A stretch of 41,140 bases of DNA from Maribacter sp. (GTDB lineage: Bacteria > Bacteroidota > Bacteroidia > Flavobacteriales > Flavobacteriaceae): contig JAHENB010000025.1 of the NCBI GenBank assembly GCA_024643345.1, positions 1 to 41,140 on the forward strand, in the 5' to 3' direction. Positions within the stretch are counted from its first letter, which is position 1, and each line of letters begins with the position of its first letter. The notes under the pieces were generated by a model that had not been told where the DNA came from, did no database searches, and saw only the letters and a list, made by a program, of their open reading frames with translations. Both the position numbers and the translations under genes were made by a program. This document shows positions 1 to 9,400 of this stretch, piece by piece.

Positions 1-69
1 TAGTATTCAGTATGTGTGCCAAGATTTAGGATGCCTCGACAAGGCCCATTTCGTAAGGCCTATTTTAAT

Positions 70-915
70 CTATTTTTCGCCAAAAATGACAAGGGCACTT
101 GAGTCCATGGTAATATTGCCATCAGGATATTTTTTGTTCACCATATCCAAGACTTCATCTTTGATTTTTTGTTGCATCGCTTCATCTGCTTTGCTTAGCG
201 CAGCAACGAATGGGGCAGCTACTTCGGTCATCATGGACCAATAAACCTCCGCCGTACCACATTGCAATTTGCCAACAACTTCTTTTTCGCTGGTGTTTTT
301 AAAACCGGCTTGTTGCAATATATCCATAAGTAGGCCACTTTTCGAACATCGAAACATCCCTGGCGCACCAGGAGATGGAGCATTTAATTGCATTTTTCTA
401 TTGATCGTCTCACCAATGGCGGTCACCCAAAAATTTTTTTCGGGGACATTCCAAACAGCAGTTGCGATTCTTCCTCCTGGTTTAAGTACACGAACCATTT
501 CTTGTGCAGCTAAAAGCATGTCGGGGAAAAACATAAAGCCAAAACGACAACTTATCGCATCAAATGTGTTGTCGTCAAATGGAAGTTCGCAAACATCGCA
601 AACTTTGAACTCTACATTGTCTATACCTCTGTTGGCAGCATGTTCCCGCGCTATTTTCAACATGTCATCGGAAAGGTCCGTAAGCATAACTTTTCCGCGA
701 TTCAACATCGATGCAATGGTCAATCCCGGCTCTCCAGTTCCCGAGGCCAAATCCAGAACCCTATCACCATCTTTTGGATTGAGTTGGCGAATGATCTCAT
801 CGCCCATTGGCTGTATGAATTCCATGGTCAGGTCATCCCATTTTTTCCATCCTGAAGAAAATTTATTCCATGAAGCTTTTTGTTGCTCGCGGATCTCTTG
901 AAGCCTTATTTCCAT
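70..915 (-). CDS. Class I SAM-dependent methyltransferase (UbiE/COQ5-like)
   Basis: Predicted cytosolic methyltransferase that moves a methyl group from S-adenosylmethionine to an unknown acceptor. The SAM-binding motif I reads DLASGTGEPG at residues 55-64. The acidic post-I strand (VMLTDLSDDML) follows near residue 76, and a motif-IV-like stretch FDAISCRFG lies near 120-130. The 281-residue length suits a Rossmann-fold methyltransferase with a C-terminal substrate cap. There is no signal peptide or membrane segment. It starts at an ATG and stands alone: the next gene on its right is divergent. The substrate cannot be told from the sequence. UbiE-like quinone methylation is one possibility, but the real menaquinone enzyme is usually shorter, so a generic small-molecule methyltransferase is more likely. 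Confidence 0.85.
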   Translation of the reverse strand: MEIRLQEIREQQKASWNKFSSGWKKWDDLTMEFIQPMGDEIIRQLNPKDGDRVLDLASGTGEPGLTIASMLNRGKVMLTDLSDDMLKIAREHAANRGIDNVEFKVCDVCELPFDDNTFDAISCRFGFMFFPDMLLAAQEMVRVLKPGGRIATAVWNVPEKNFWVTAIGETINRKMQLNAPSPGAPGMFRCSKSGLLMDILQQAGFKNTSEKEVVGKLQCGTAEVYWSMMTEVAAPFVAALSKADEAMQQKIKDEVLDMVNKKYPDGNITMDSSALVIFGEK

Positions 916-1159
916 TGCTTTAGGGTGTCGTAAAAAGTAATTTTATACTTCCAGTCAGCTTGTAGAACGGCCAAGTATAACCCGAAGCATCTATAAAAAT
1001 GTTTGATATTATTAAAATTAATCTTTTTTGGAGGCATAATCTCTTTTTCTTTCGAATTTAAAATTTTGTTTTTCAATATTTTAACAGTTTTCAAACGACT
1101 ACAAATGAATACAAACGAAAGTAATTATTTTCCAACCGAATACTTTTTGAAACCCGTTC

Positions 1160-1208
1160 TAAGTTTGTAGTGTCGGATCAAGGAGGTTCGATGGCATCAA
1201 TTGTTTAA
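1160..1208 (+). promoter_or_regulatory. Candidate ssb promoter and 5-codon leader ORF
   Basis: TAAGTTTG at 1160-1167 matches the Bacteroidota -7 element TAnnTTTG, but I see no well-spaced -33 TTG. Downstream, AAGGAGG at 1180-1186 is a strong Shine-Dalgarno sequence, rare in this phylum. It stands 4 bp before ATG GCA TCA ATT GTT TAA (1191-1208), a 5-codon mini-ORF that ends 17 bp before the ssb start codon. This order would fit a short leader, but it could be chance. Confidence 0.35.
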
Positions 1209-1225
1209 CCTAAAAAAATAGTAAA

Positions 1226-1558
1226 ATGAACGCCATTAAAAACAAAGTACAGTTGATTGGAAACCTGGGCCAGGACCCGGAAATCGTAAACATGGAAAAT
1301 GGGGGCAAACTCGCCAAATTTTCCATAGCTACCAGCGAAACCTACAAGAACGCCAAGGGTGAAAAAGTGGAAGACACCCAATGGCACAATGTTGTGGCCT
1401 GGGGCAAGACCGCCGAAATCGTGGAAAACTTTCTTAGCAAAGGAAAACAGGTTGCGGTGGAAGGGAAACTGATCCACCGGTCTTATGAGACCAAAGAAGG
1501 TGAAAAACGGTACATCACCGAAGTCAAATGCAATGAACTGCTGATGCTCGGCAAATGA
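1226..1558 (+). CDS. ssb: Single-stranded DNA-binding protein, short form
   Basis: OB-fold protein that binds single-stranded DNA in replication, recombination or repair. The start (MNAIKNKVQLIGNLGQDPE) and the central WHNVVAWGKTAE stretch are typical of bacterial SSB. It has 110 residues and is essentially only the OB fold. It ends ECNELLMLGK and lacks the disordered linker and acidic tip (DDIPF-like) through which the main SSB recruits partner proteins. Short SSB-like proteins of this kind are common in Flavobacteriaceae beside a full-length SSB, so this is probably an accessory paralogue. It is a single-gene unit, followed 18 bp later by a strong terminator and preceded by a candidate promoter with a mini-ORF. 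Confidence 0.9.
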   Translation: MNAIKNKVQLIGNLGQDPEIVNMENGGKLAKFSIATSETYKNAKGEKVEDTQWHNVVAWGKTAEIVENFLSKGKQVAVEGKLIHRSYETKEGEKRYITEVKCNELLMLGK

Positions 1559-1576
1559 CCCGCTCCATTGGATAAG

Positions 1577-1607
1577 AAAAAACCCGCTCGAAACAGCGGG
1601 TTTTTTT
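1577..1607. terminator. Bidirectional intrinsic terminator
   Basis: AAAAAACCCGCT, a CGAAAC loop and AGCGGGTTTTTTT form a near-perfect hairpin with A-tract and T-tract on either side. It lies between the convergent ssb and haloperoxidase-like genes and can serve both. Confidence 0.9.
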
Positions 1608-1628
1608 GTTGGGGAGCCCAAAGATCTG

Positions 1629-2957
1629 TTACTCTTTTTCCAGCTTAACGGTTTCAAGCACGTGCCTGCCCACCTGCTGCCCTTGTTGGATACCCAACAC
1701 TATGGCCGGGCGATAATGGATGCCCCCGTACAACCTGCTGATGGCAGCTTCCTGGGAGGCCTGGTTGAACGAGGCGAAGCTCCTGACCGGAAGGCCATAG
1801 GGCACCTCGGTGGCATCGACAAAGGCATAATCGTCCCCAAAAAAATGGGTCAGTATGGTAGCGGCGGCATTAGAGGCCACACTGTGCCCTGAAGTATGTT
1901 CAGGAAAGGCGGGCGTTTGCAGAATGGGAGCCCAGTCGGGGTCAATGTACTTATTGATAAACGTCTCGGGCCGGGTAAGGTTGCTCTTGAATTTTTGGTC
2001 CCAGCAGCTTATGAAGCCATCGGCCACGGCAATCGCGACCAATGACATGGTTTCGGCGGCGGGCACTGCCTTCACTTTTTGGTCGTCCAATACCTGTGCG
2101 GCAATATGAATCCAATGGCCCCCGGGCGAGATTTGCTGTTGAAAATACATCACATGGCCATTGGTGTGGGAAATGTTGGGATTACAGTCCCAAAATTTGG
2201 CGATGTCGACCTTGCTCGAATCAAGTTTTTCCACGGTCTCATAGACTTCCAGAGCTTCCCGGTAAAATTGCGAATCTTTATCGGTATCGAAGGGCGTGGG
2301 GAGCCCGGGATCGAATTGGTCCGCTGAATCGAGTACGAAAGGTCGAAGGGTATTCCAGTGAGGCTCAATGGCCTCCATATAATCCGGAGGGGTGGGGCGC
2401 CATCTGCCGGGATCGTCGGTCACGCTGTATCTCGGAAGGGCCGTGCGCCGTAAATAACCATCTTTCCGTACCCAGACCAAAATTTCCTGGGCCAGGCTTT
2501 CCCCGAAGGCCACCGAATTTTCATAGGTTTTTTCATCGATCCCAATCGCCTTCACTTCCCCGAGCATCTTTTGTTCCATCTGCGCGACCTTTTCCAGGTC
2601 GAAGACCAGGGCCTCGGCCACATTGGTAAAGGCCACCAGAGAAGCCAAAGGAAAATAATACGATTTGCCCTTATCGGGTATCGGCAATTTACCGAGTCCG
2701 TTCAATTGACCAGCATAAGACGCTTTGGTCGAATCGATAAAACGGATGCCCTCATAGGCCGCGATGTTGCTATAGGCATAGATGCGGCTCGCAACGGGTG
2801 GCGTAAAGATATCGGCCACGATCACGTCGGTGAGCATACGGTTGAACCTGGGCAGGCTCCCTTCAAAATAAGCCTCCAGTTGCCCTTTATCCTCTTTGGG
2901 GCCACAGGCCAGGAACAGCAGGGACAGTAATACGAAAATCTTATTGTATCGCTTCAT
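1629..2957 (-). CDS. Vanadium-dependent haloperoxidase-like (PAP2 superfamily) lipoprotein
   Basis: Predicted surface or periplasmic lipoprotein of the vanadium haloperoxidase/PAP2 acid phosphatase fold. I chose the ATG at 2957 (442 residues) because it begins MKRYNKIFVLLSLLFLAC, a lipoprotein signal with Cys18; a longer reading to 2990 would bury it. The vanadate/phosphate-binding residues are all visible: KFKSNLTRP at 322-330 (the KX6RP motif), SGHS at 356-359 (catalytic His) and SRLYGGIH at 407-414. The Asp that often ends the last motif is not there. Vanadate-dependent halide oxidation and phosphate-ester hydrolysis share this site, so the sequence does not decide between them. It is the last gene of the SusCD/FG-GAP block and overlaps the preceding gene by 17 bp, so the two are probably co-translated. 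Confidence 0.85.
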   Translation of the reverse strand: MKRYNKIFVLLSLLFLACGPKEDKGQLEAYFEGSLPRFNRMLTDVIVADIFTPPVASRIYAYSNIAAYEGIRFIDSTKASYAGQLNGLGKLPIPDKGKSYYFPLASLVAFTNVAEALVFDLEKVAQMEQKMLGEVKAIGIDEKTYENSVAFGESLAQEILVWVRKDGYLRRTALPRYSVTDDPGRWRPTPPDYMEAIEPHWNTLRPFVLDSADQFDPGLPTPFDTDKDSQFYREALEVYETVEKLDSSKVDIAKFWDCNPNISHTNGHVMYFQQQISPGGHWIHIAAQVLDDQKVKAVPAAETMSLVAIAVADGFISCWDQKFKSNLTRPETFINKYIDPDWAPILQTPAFPEHTSGHSVASNAAATILTHFFGDDYAFVDATEVPYGLPVRSFASFNQASQEAAISRLYGGIHYRPAIVLGIQQGQQVGRHVLETVKLEKE

Positions 2958-5900
2958 TTGAATATACTGTTTTGGAAGTACCGTTACCAAAGGTCATTTT
3001 AATTTCCTTGATATGATCGTTGATCGGGATTTTCTTTGACTGCTGCGAAAGATAGCCCGAACCGGAATAAAATTCAATCTTATATTTTTTGCCATCGGTG
3101 CCCACTATAAGTGCCGATTGCGCATCGGCTGGAACCATTATCATTTGTTTCTCAGATACTTCCCCTAAATATCCATATAGCTTTAGTGGGCCGTCATTGG
3201 TGGCGGTGAGCACATAGGCGAATCCCTCGCCATTGTACATCATGGCCAAGCCACTGCCATCTTCATCTTGTTCGAAGCCACTTGTTTTCAGGCCCACTTG
3301 GTCAAAGGTACCGTCGCCTTTGCCCTTGAACAAAAGGCCCATGGAGGCATCATAACGCCCCGTCGAGGCTTCGGTGGCATAGGAATTGCCCGTGAGCAGT
3401 ACGTCTTGTTTGCCATCTTGGTCAAAATCCGATACCACGATTCCTTCTACAGGGGCCACCTGTGCCGACAGGGGCAAAGGGCGCAATGCAAATTTCCCCT
3501 TGCCCAGGTTTTCTAGGTAGCTACTCGCAAAATTATAGCTTTTTACGACATAGGCCGATTCGATTTCCTGTGGCAGGAACGACTTTTCAAAATCGGTTTC
3601 GGCATAAGATTCATAGGTTTTGAACCTGGAACGCATTGCGCTGATCTGGCCGATGATCTCATCCCGGGAATGGGCCAAATGGTTTTCCCCTTCCAAATAG
3701 TAGCACATAATGGGATCGATGCGCCCATCTTTATCATAGTCGCTGGCATATATGCAAAGCGGTTCATCCGCTGAAGCGGTGTACTTGGTATTCCATCCAA
3801 GATTTCCCAAAATATAGTCGGTATCGCCGTCCTGGTCAAAATCCCCTCCGGAAATACTGTTCCACCATCCCTCGGTTTTGTCAAGGCCGGTACTTTCGTT
3901 CGCCAGCATCAGTTGGCCATTTTCGTTATGGAAAAAGGTTATGGGCATGAATTCACCGACCACGATAAGATCGGTCCACCCATCATTGTCATAATCGGTC
4001 CACAGCGCGGAAGTGACCATGGTGAGCTGGTCCCAATCGGCGATATCGTTGCCAACGTCAACAAATTTTGGTTCCCCCGTGGCCCCGTTGGATCGGTTTT
4101 CTAGAAGATGGCTTTTTGCCGGCATGGGATAGCGGCCGGGATCCAATCGACCCCCAACAAAGAGGTCAAGATCTCCGTCTTTGTCATAATCAGCGGCCAC
4201 CACACAGGAGCCGCTTGCCTTCATTTCGGGAAGTGCGTTTGAATTGGCCAAAGTGCCGCTGCCATTATTGAGGTAAAGCCGGTCTTGGTATGCCCGCCCG
4301 TCTGCAGTGGCCAAAACACCTCCACTCACGACATACAGGTCGTCAAAACCATCACCGTTGGCATCGAAGAACAAACAGCCCATATCTTCATAGGCAGGAT
4401 CAAAGCCTTCCTTGGCCTCAAAACGCCCCCCTTTTTTTTGAAGGTAAAGTTGCCCCGCTTGCCCGGCGGCACCGCCGACATAGAAATCCTCAAGACCATC
4501 GCCGTTCAGGTCGCCCACCGCAATTCCGGGACCATTTCGGGAATGCATATGGGGCAAAATGGGCTGTAGTTTAAAGTCGACCAGATCATCTTCCCGATGC
4601 ACGAAGGCAATGCCAAGACTGTCGGTCAAATCGCGGAACCAGGTCGGTTGTGCGATTACCCCATCGGAAACCACAATGAGCGCTGCATCCTCCTGAGCGA
4701 GCACCACCATTTGATTGGCCGCAAGATCTCGTTTCAGTTCATAGGTGCCATCGGGCCACCAGATTTCCAAGCTGTCGACCCTTTTATGGCTCCCAAGACC
4801 AAAGTGAACCGTGGGATCGACGCTCGACTCATAGCCCCGACTCAAAAAATGCTGATCGTACTGATGTTCTCCTTGGGTCGTGACCTTTATTTTCGCCCCA
4901 ATACCCTCTAGATTTCCAGCTTTTCCCTTTAGCCTTAGGCGAATAAAGTGGTTGTCTTCATTTTGGTCGGATAAATTTTGGTAAACAAAGGCCGGTTGGT
5001 TTACATTGTTCACCAACAGATCAAGATCACCGTCGTTGTCGAGGTCTGCAAAAGCGGCTCCATTGGAACAGCTCGATTCCCTGAAGCCCCATGCATCGGT
5101 TACCTTCTCAAAGGTGGTATCTCCTTTATTGCGATAGGCATAGTTGACCAAGTCGGCCTTGGGCAATTCTTTTATCGATGCCAATTTCCGAGTGATCTTC
5201 GATTGGGCCTCCCCCAAGGGATTATCATAGATGTTCTGATAATGGATGTAATCGAGATTGCCCAGGTCTCTCAGAAAACCATTGGTGACATAGAGGTCTT
5301 TCAGGCCATCATTGTCGTAATCGGCCAATAGGGGGCTCCAACTCCAATCGGTGCTGCTGACCCCCGCCAAGAAACCCACTTCACTGAATTTCCCTTCCCC
5401 TTGATTGATCTGTAGGGTGTTTCTGCTGTACTGAGGGTTGTACCCGGCCTGCAGCATCATTTGAAAACGATCATAACCGGTGGAGGAAATGATCAGTTTT
5501 TGTCGTTTGTTGTCTTCAGGACGCATGTCGAGCACCATGATATCAGGATTTCCATTATTATCTATATCGGCCACATCGTTGCCCATACCGGCATAGGAGG
5601 TATGTTTGATATGATCGGTAATTTCGTCCTTGAAAGTGCCGTCTTTTTGATTGATGTACATAATGTCGTTGCCGATAAAATCATTGGAGACATAGACATC
5701 GGGCCATGAATCGCCATTGATATCGGCGATGGCCACACCGAGACCATACCCTTCCACCAAGATGCCCGCAGCTGATGAAACATCCACAAATTGGCCATTG
5801 CCCTCATTTCTGTACAGCCGATCGTTGTTCACCGATTCCCCATTGAGTTCCCTGGGCTTGCTTATGTTCACTTTATATTCATAGGCAGCCGGGTTCACTA

Positions 5901-6459
5901 AGAGGTACATATCAAGGTCACCATCTTTGTCGTAATCGAAAAATGCGGACTGCATGCTCTGTCTTGTATCGGCAAGCCCATATTCCGAGGCCTTTTCAGA
6001 AAAGGTACCATCACCATGGTTGACAAACAACATATTCGCTCTTTCGGTTTCCCGACCCCCTCCCGAGACACATACATAAAGATCCAGAAATCCATCCTGG
6101 TTAATGTCGACCATGGTCGCCCCGGTACCCCATCGGGAATTTAATAGCCCCGATTTTTCGGTGATGTCCTCGAATTGAAGTCCCCCTTTATTTCGATACA
6201 ACCTTCCCGACACCATGTTACCGCTAAAGTATACATCGGTTAGGCCATCATTGTCGATATCGCCTACCGCTACCCCGGCACCAGTATAGATATTCATGTA
6301 TTCGAACACATTGATGCTATCGTTTTCGAGGATGGTATTTTCAAAAGCGATACCCGTTTTCCCAGAATCCAAAAGTTGGAAGCGCGCCTTATGGTCTGGC
6401 CCACATGAAATGTGTACGATGGCGAGCATAGCGGTCAAAAATGTGCATACGTACTTCAT
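2941..6459 (-). CDS. Giant FG-GAP/VCBS repeat lipoprotein with ASPIC/UnbV domain (copy 2)
   Basis: Predicted cell-surface lipoprotein of 1172 residues, CRTAC1-like. A short signal ends in HISC (Cys19). The first beta-propeller is built of FG-GAP repeats whose Asp-rich calcium loops are visible near residues 67 (DIDNDG), 118 (DINQDG), 175 (DYDKDGD), 246, 298, 380 and 472. An ASPIC/UnbV domain follows at about 519-586 (GIGAKIKVTT, HFGLGSHKRVDSLEIWWPDG). A second propeller runs from about 645 to 1060. The C-terminus carries a short UnbV-like piece with GSGYLSQQSKK. Such propellers usually bind ligands or proteins, and no catalytic residues are evident. Its ATG overlaps the TGA of the upstream paralogue (ATGA), showing translational coupling. 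The two proteins share the whole architecture, which points to tandem duplication. Confidence 0.88.
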   Translation of the reverse strand: MKYVCTFLTAMLAIVHISCGPDHKARFQLLDSGKTGIAFENTILENDSINVFEYMNIYTGAGVAVGDIDNDGLTDVYFSGNMVSGRLYRNKGGLQFEDITEKSGLLNSRWGTGATMVDINQDGFLDLYVCVSGGGRETERANMLFVNHGDGTFSEKASEYGLADTRQSMQSAFFDYDKDGDLDMYLLVNPAAYEYKVNISKPRELNGESVNNDRLYRNEGNGQFVDVSSAAGILVEGYGLGVAIADINGDSWPDVYVSNDFIGNDIMYINQKDGTFKDEITDHIKHTSYAGMGNDVADIDNNGNPDIMVLDMRPEDNKRQKLIISSTGYDRFQMMLQAGYNPQYSRNTLQINQGEGKFSEVGFLAGVSSTDWSWSPLLADYDNDGLKDLYVTNGFLRDLGNLDYIHYQNIYDNPLGEAQSKITRKLASIKELPKADLVNYAYRNKGDTTFEKVTDAWGFRESSCSNGAAFADLDNDGDLDLLVNNVNQPAFVYQNLSDQNEDNHFIRLRLKGKAGNLEGIGAKIKVTTQGEHQYDQHFLSRGYESSVDPTVHFGLGSHKRVDSLEIWWPDGTYELKRDLAANQMVVLAQEDAALIVVSDGVIAQPTWFRDLTDSLGIAFVHREDDLVDFKLQPILPHMHSRNGPGIAVGDLNGDGLEDFYVGGAAGQAGQLYLQKKGGRFEAKEGFDPAYEDMGCLFFDANGDGFDDLYVVSGGVLATADGRAYQDRLYLNNGSGTLANSNALPEMKASGSCVVAADYDKDGDLDLFVGGRLDPGRYPMPAKSHLLENRSNGATGEPKFVDVGNDIADWDQLTMVTSALWTDYDNDGWTDLIVVGEFMPITFFHNENGQLMLANESTGLDKTEGWWNSISGGDFDQDGDTDYILGNLGWNTKYTASADEPLCIYASDYDKDGRIDPIMCYYLEGENHLAHSRDEIIGQISAMRSRFKTYESYAETDFEKSFLPQEIESAYVVKSYNFASSYLENLGKGKFALRPLPLSAQVAPVEGIVVSDFDQDGKQDVLLTGNSYATEASTGRYDASMGLLFKGKGDGTFDQVGLKTSGFEQDEDGSGLAMMYNGEGFAYVLTATNDGPLKLYGYLGEVSEKQMIMVPADAQSALIVGTDGKKYKIEFYSGSGYLSQQSKKIPINDHIKEIKMTFGNGTSKTVYSNEAIQ

Positions 6460-9400
6460 GGCATGGGCAAAATTTCGGTTCGTTGGCCCTTATCGTCGAT
6501 GATCTTCACGGAAACGGCATCCGAAGGAATTTGAAAACGTCGACTGCTTTGGGATAGGTATCCAGAGCCAAAATGAAATTCAATTTTTTGTTGTTTACCG
6601 TCCTTATAGATCACGATGGCGGCGACCTCATTTTTCTTGGGCAAATACGTTTTGTTCGAAACGGTACGTGCAAAGGTTTTTACGTCGGCATCGTTCCTGG
6701 ACACGACCAATAATTCTTGTTCTTTGTCATAGAGGTTCACCAAGCCTTTGGCATCGCCAATTACAAAAAAGCCACTATTGTCAACGGTAAGGGGATCAAA
6801 ACCACCTTTTCCGTTACCTGCCAGCAACCAACCGATGGAAGCATCATACCTGCCGGAAAATACTTCACCGCTGTAAAAATTACCAACCGCCAAAAGATCT
6901 AGATTGTGGTCCCCATTATAGTCTCCAGCCAACATGCCGTACATAGGGGCGATTTGGGCCGCCCTTGGCAATTCGGTAAGGCGAAATTTCCCGTCCCCTA
7001 GATTTTCCATATAGGAATTGGCGAAGGTTTCGCTTTTCACCACATGGGCCGTCGCTATTTCTTCTTTCAAAAAGGACTCCTCAAAGGTGGCATTGGCATA
7101 ATCGGTATAATTTCTGAACCTTGAGCGCATGGCGTTGATCTGATCGATCAGGTCATTACGTGAATGCGCTACATAATTTTCACCGTCGATATAGTAACAC
7201 ATAACCGGATCGATCTGCCCGTTCTTATCGTAATCATTGGCATAAATACAAAGGGGTTCTTTAGCGGTTGCTTTAAAACGACTGTTTAGGCCGAGGTTTC
7301 CCAATACATAATCGGTATCTCCATCATTGTCAAAATCGCCCGATGTGATGCCGTTCCACCAGCCGTGGGTATTTTTCAGGTCGGTTTGCCCCGTGATATC
7401 TGTGAGTGTTCCCTTATTGTTTTTAAAGACGGTGATTGGCATAAATTCGCCAACAACGATAAGGTCTTGCCAACCATCGTCGTTGATATCCGTCCATAAG
7501 GCCGCCGTAACCATGCCCAGTTCGGCGAAGGCGTTATTGCTATCCTGGCTCGCTTTTATAAAATTGATTTTCCCGGGTACACTTTGGTTCTGCAGCAACA
7601 TACTTTCGGGAGGGAGGGGGTATTCCCCCGGGCGTACCCTTCCGCCCACGAAAAGATCAAGGTCGCCATCATGGTCATAATCCGCGGCCGTGACCACCGA
7701 TCCGCTCACCCGGAAGTTTGGCAGGGCATCGGTCTTTTGAAAGTTGCCGGCACCGTCATTTTCATAAAGCCGGTCTTGATAGCTGGCATCGCCCAGCGGT
7801 TTGGACGACCCGCCACTGACCACGTAGAGATCTTGATCGCCATCGTTGTCTGCATCAAAAAACAGAGTTCCCATGTCTTCAGCTTCAGCAGTTGTGAAGC
7901 TCGATGATTGAAACGAACCATCGGCCTGTTGTGTCATCAGGGCACCCGACTGACCTGCCGCGCCTCCAATAAACAGGTCTTCTTTTTGATCTCCGTTCAC
8001 ATCGGCCACGGCCAATCCTGGTCCGTTTCTGGAATGCATATGGGGCAATAGCGCTTGTATTTTATAGTCGACAAAATCATCTTCCCGGTGCTTAAAGGAA
8101 ATTAGGCTATCGCTTGCTTCAAAGAGGGTAGAGGCGATTGGGTTTGGTGTATCTTTTCTTAAGGTCGCCTCTTTTTGGTGCAGCGCCAATTCTTGGTTTA
8201 CATCGATATTGGACAAAACCTGTACCAGGCCATTGGGCCAGGTAACCACGAGGCTGTCTATTTTTTTTGCAGACCCAAGACCGAAGTGCAGTTTTTGGGA
8301 TACAGTGGAAAGATAGCCACGATAGGGGGTGAAATATTGCTTTTGAACCTTCCCTTGGAAATAGAGGGCTACTTGGGCCCCCAATCCGTTGCGATTGGGC
8401 GCTTCGCCATTCAACGCCACTTGGAGGTAGTGGTTGTTGTCATTGGGCACCGTGCTGTTCTCATAGAGCAGGGCAGGGTCATCGATATTGTTCATGACCA
8501 GGTCAAGGTCTCCGTCATTATCAAAATCGGCATAAGCCATGCCATTGGAATAAGTGGGTTTGGTAAATCCTGCCGCTTTGGAGGCGTCTTCGAATTGCAG
8601 GTCGCCTTTATTTTGATAGAAGTAATTGTGAATCTTGATTCCGGGAAGTTTATTGAGCGCTTCCAGTCGCTGTTCACGGTTCGCCTCCTCGGTACCCATG
8701 GCCAGAATTTGGTTTCCGTAAACCATAAAGTCGAGGTTGGTGATGTCTTGGCGATAGCCGTTTGTGATGCAAAGGTCCTTTAATCCATCCTGGTCGTAAT
8801 CTGCGAACAAGGCACTCCAGCTCCATTCTGTGGCGGAGATGCCTGCCAATTGGCCCACCTCGCTAAAGGAACCGTTGCCATTGTTCATCTGAAGGGTATT
8901 GCGTATGTATTGGGGTTGGTACCCATAGGATTGCCCGGTCTCGAATTCATCATAGTTATTGCCCATCATGGTGAGCTTCCATCGCTTATTGTCCGGTGGG
9001 AGCATGTCCAGGACCACAACATCCATATTGCCATCGTTATTGATATCGGCGATGTCGTTTCCCATGCCGTTGAAAGTGAGGTGGCGAAAGTAGGAAGCGA
9101 TCTCATTGGAAAAGGTGCCGTCTTTTTGATTGATGTATAAGAGGTCATCGGTAAGAAAGTCATTGGAGACATATACATCGGGCCATCCATCGGCATTCAT
9201 GTCGCAAACTTCGACCCCCAAACCGAAGCCTTCTATTAAAATACCCGCTTCTGTTGAAATATCTGTAAAAGTTTGGTCCCCATTGTTGCGATAAAATTTG
9301 TCGGCGGAAGGTGCTTTTCCGGTTCGGTCTTTGGGTCGGGAGGTGTTGCGGTTAAAATCGACCAGGGCATTGCTGAGCAGGTACATGTCGAGGTCGCCAT

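Noticed and set aside
906-1094. 62-codon minus-strand ORF upstream of the methyltransferase
   Set aside because: Very AT-rich, overlaps the methyltransferase start, Lys/Asn/Ile-rich with no motif; looks like an untranslated leader.
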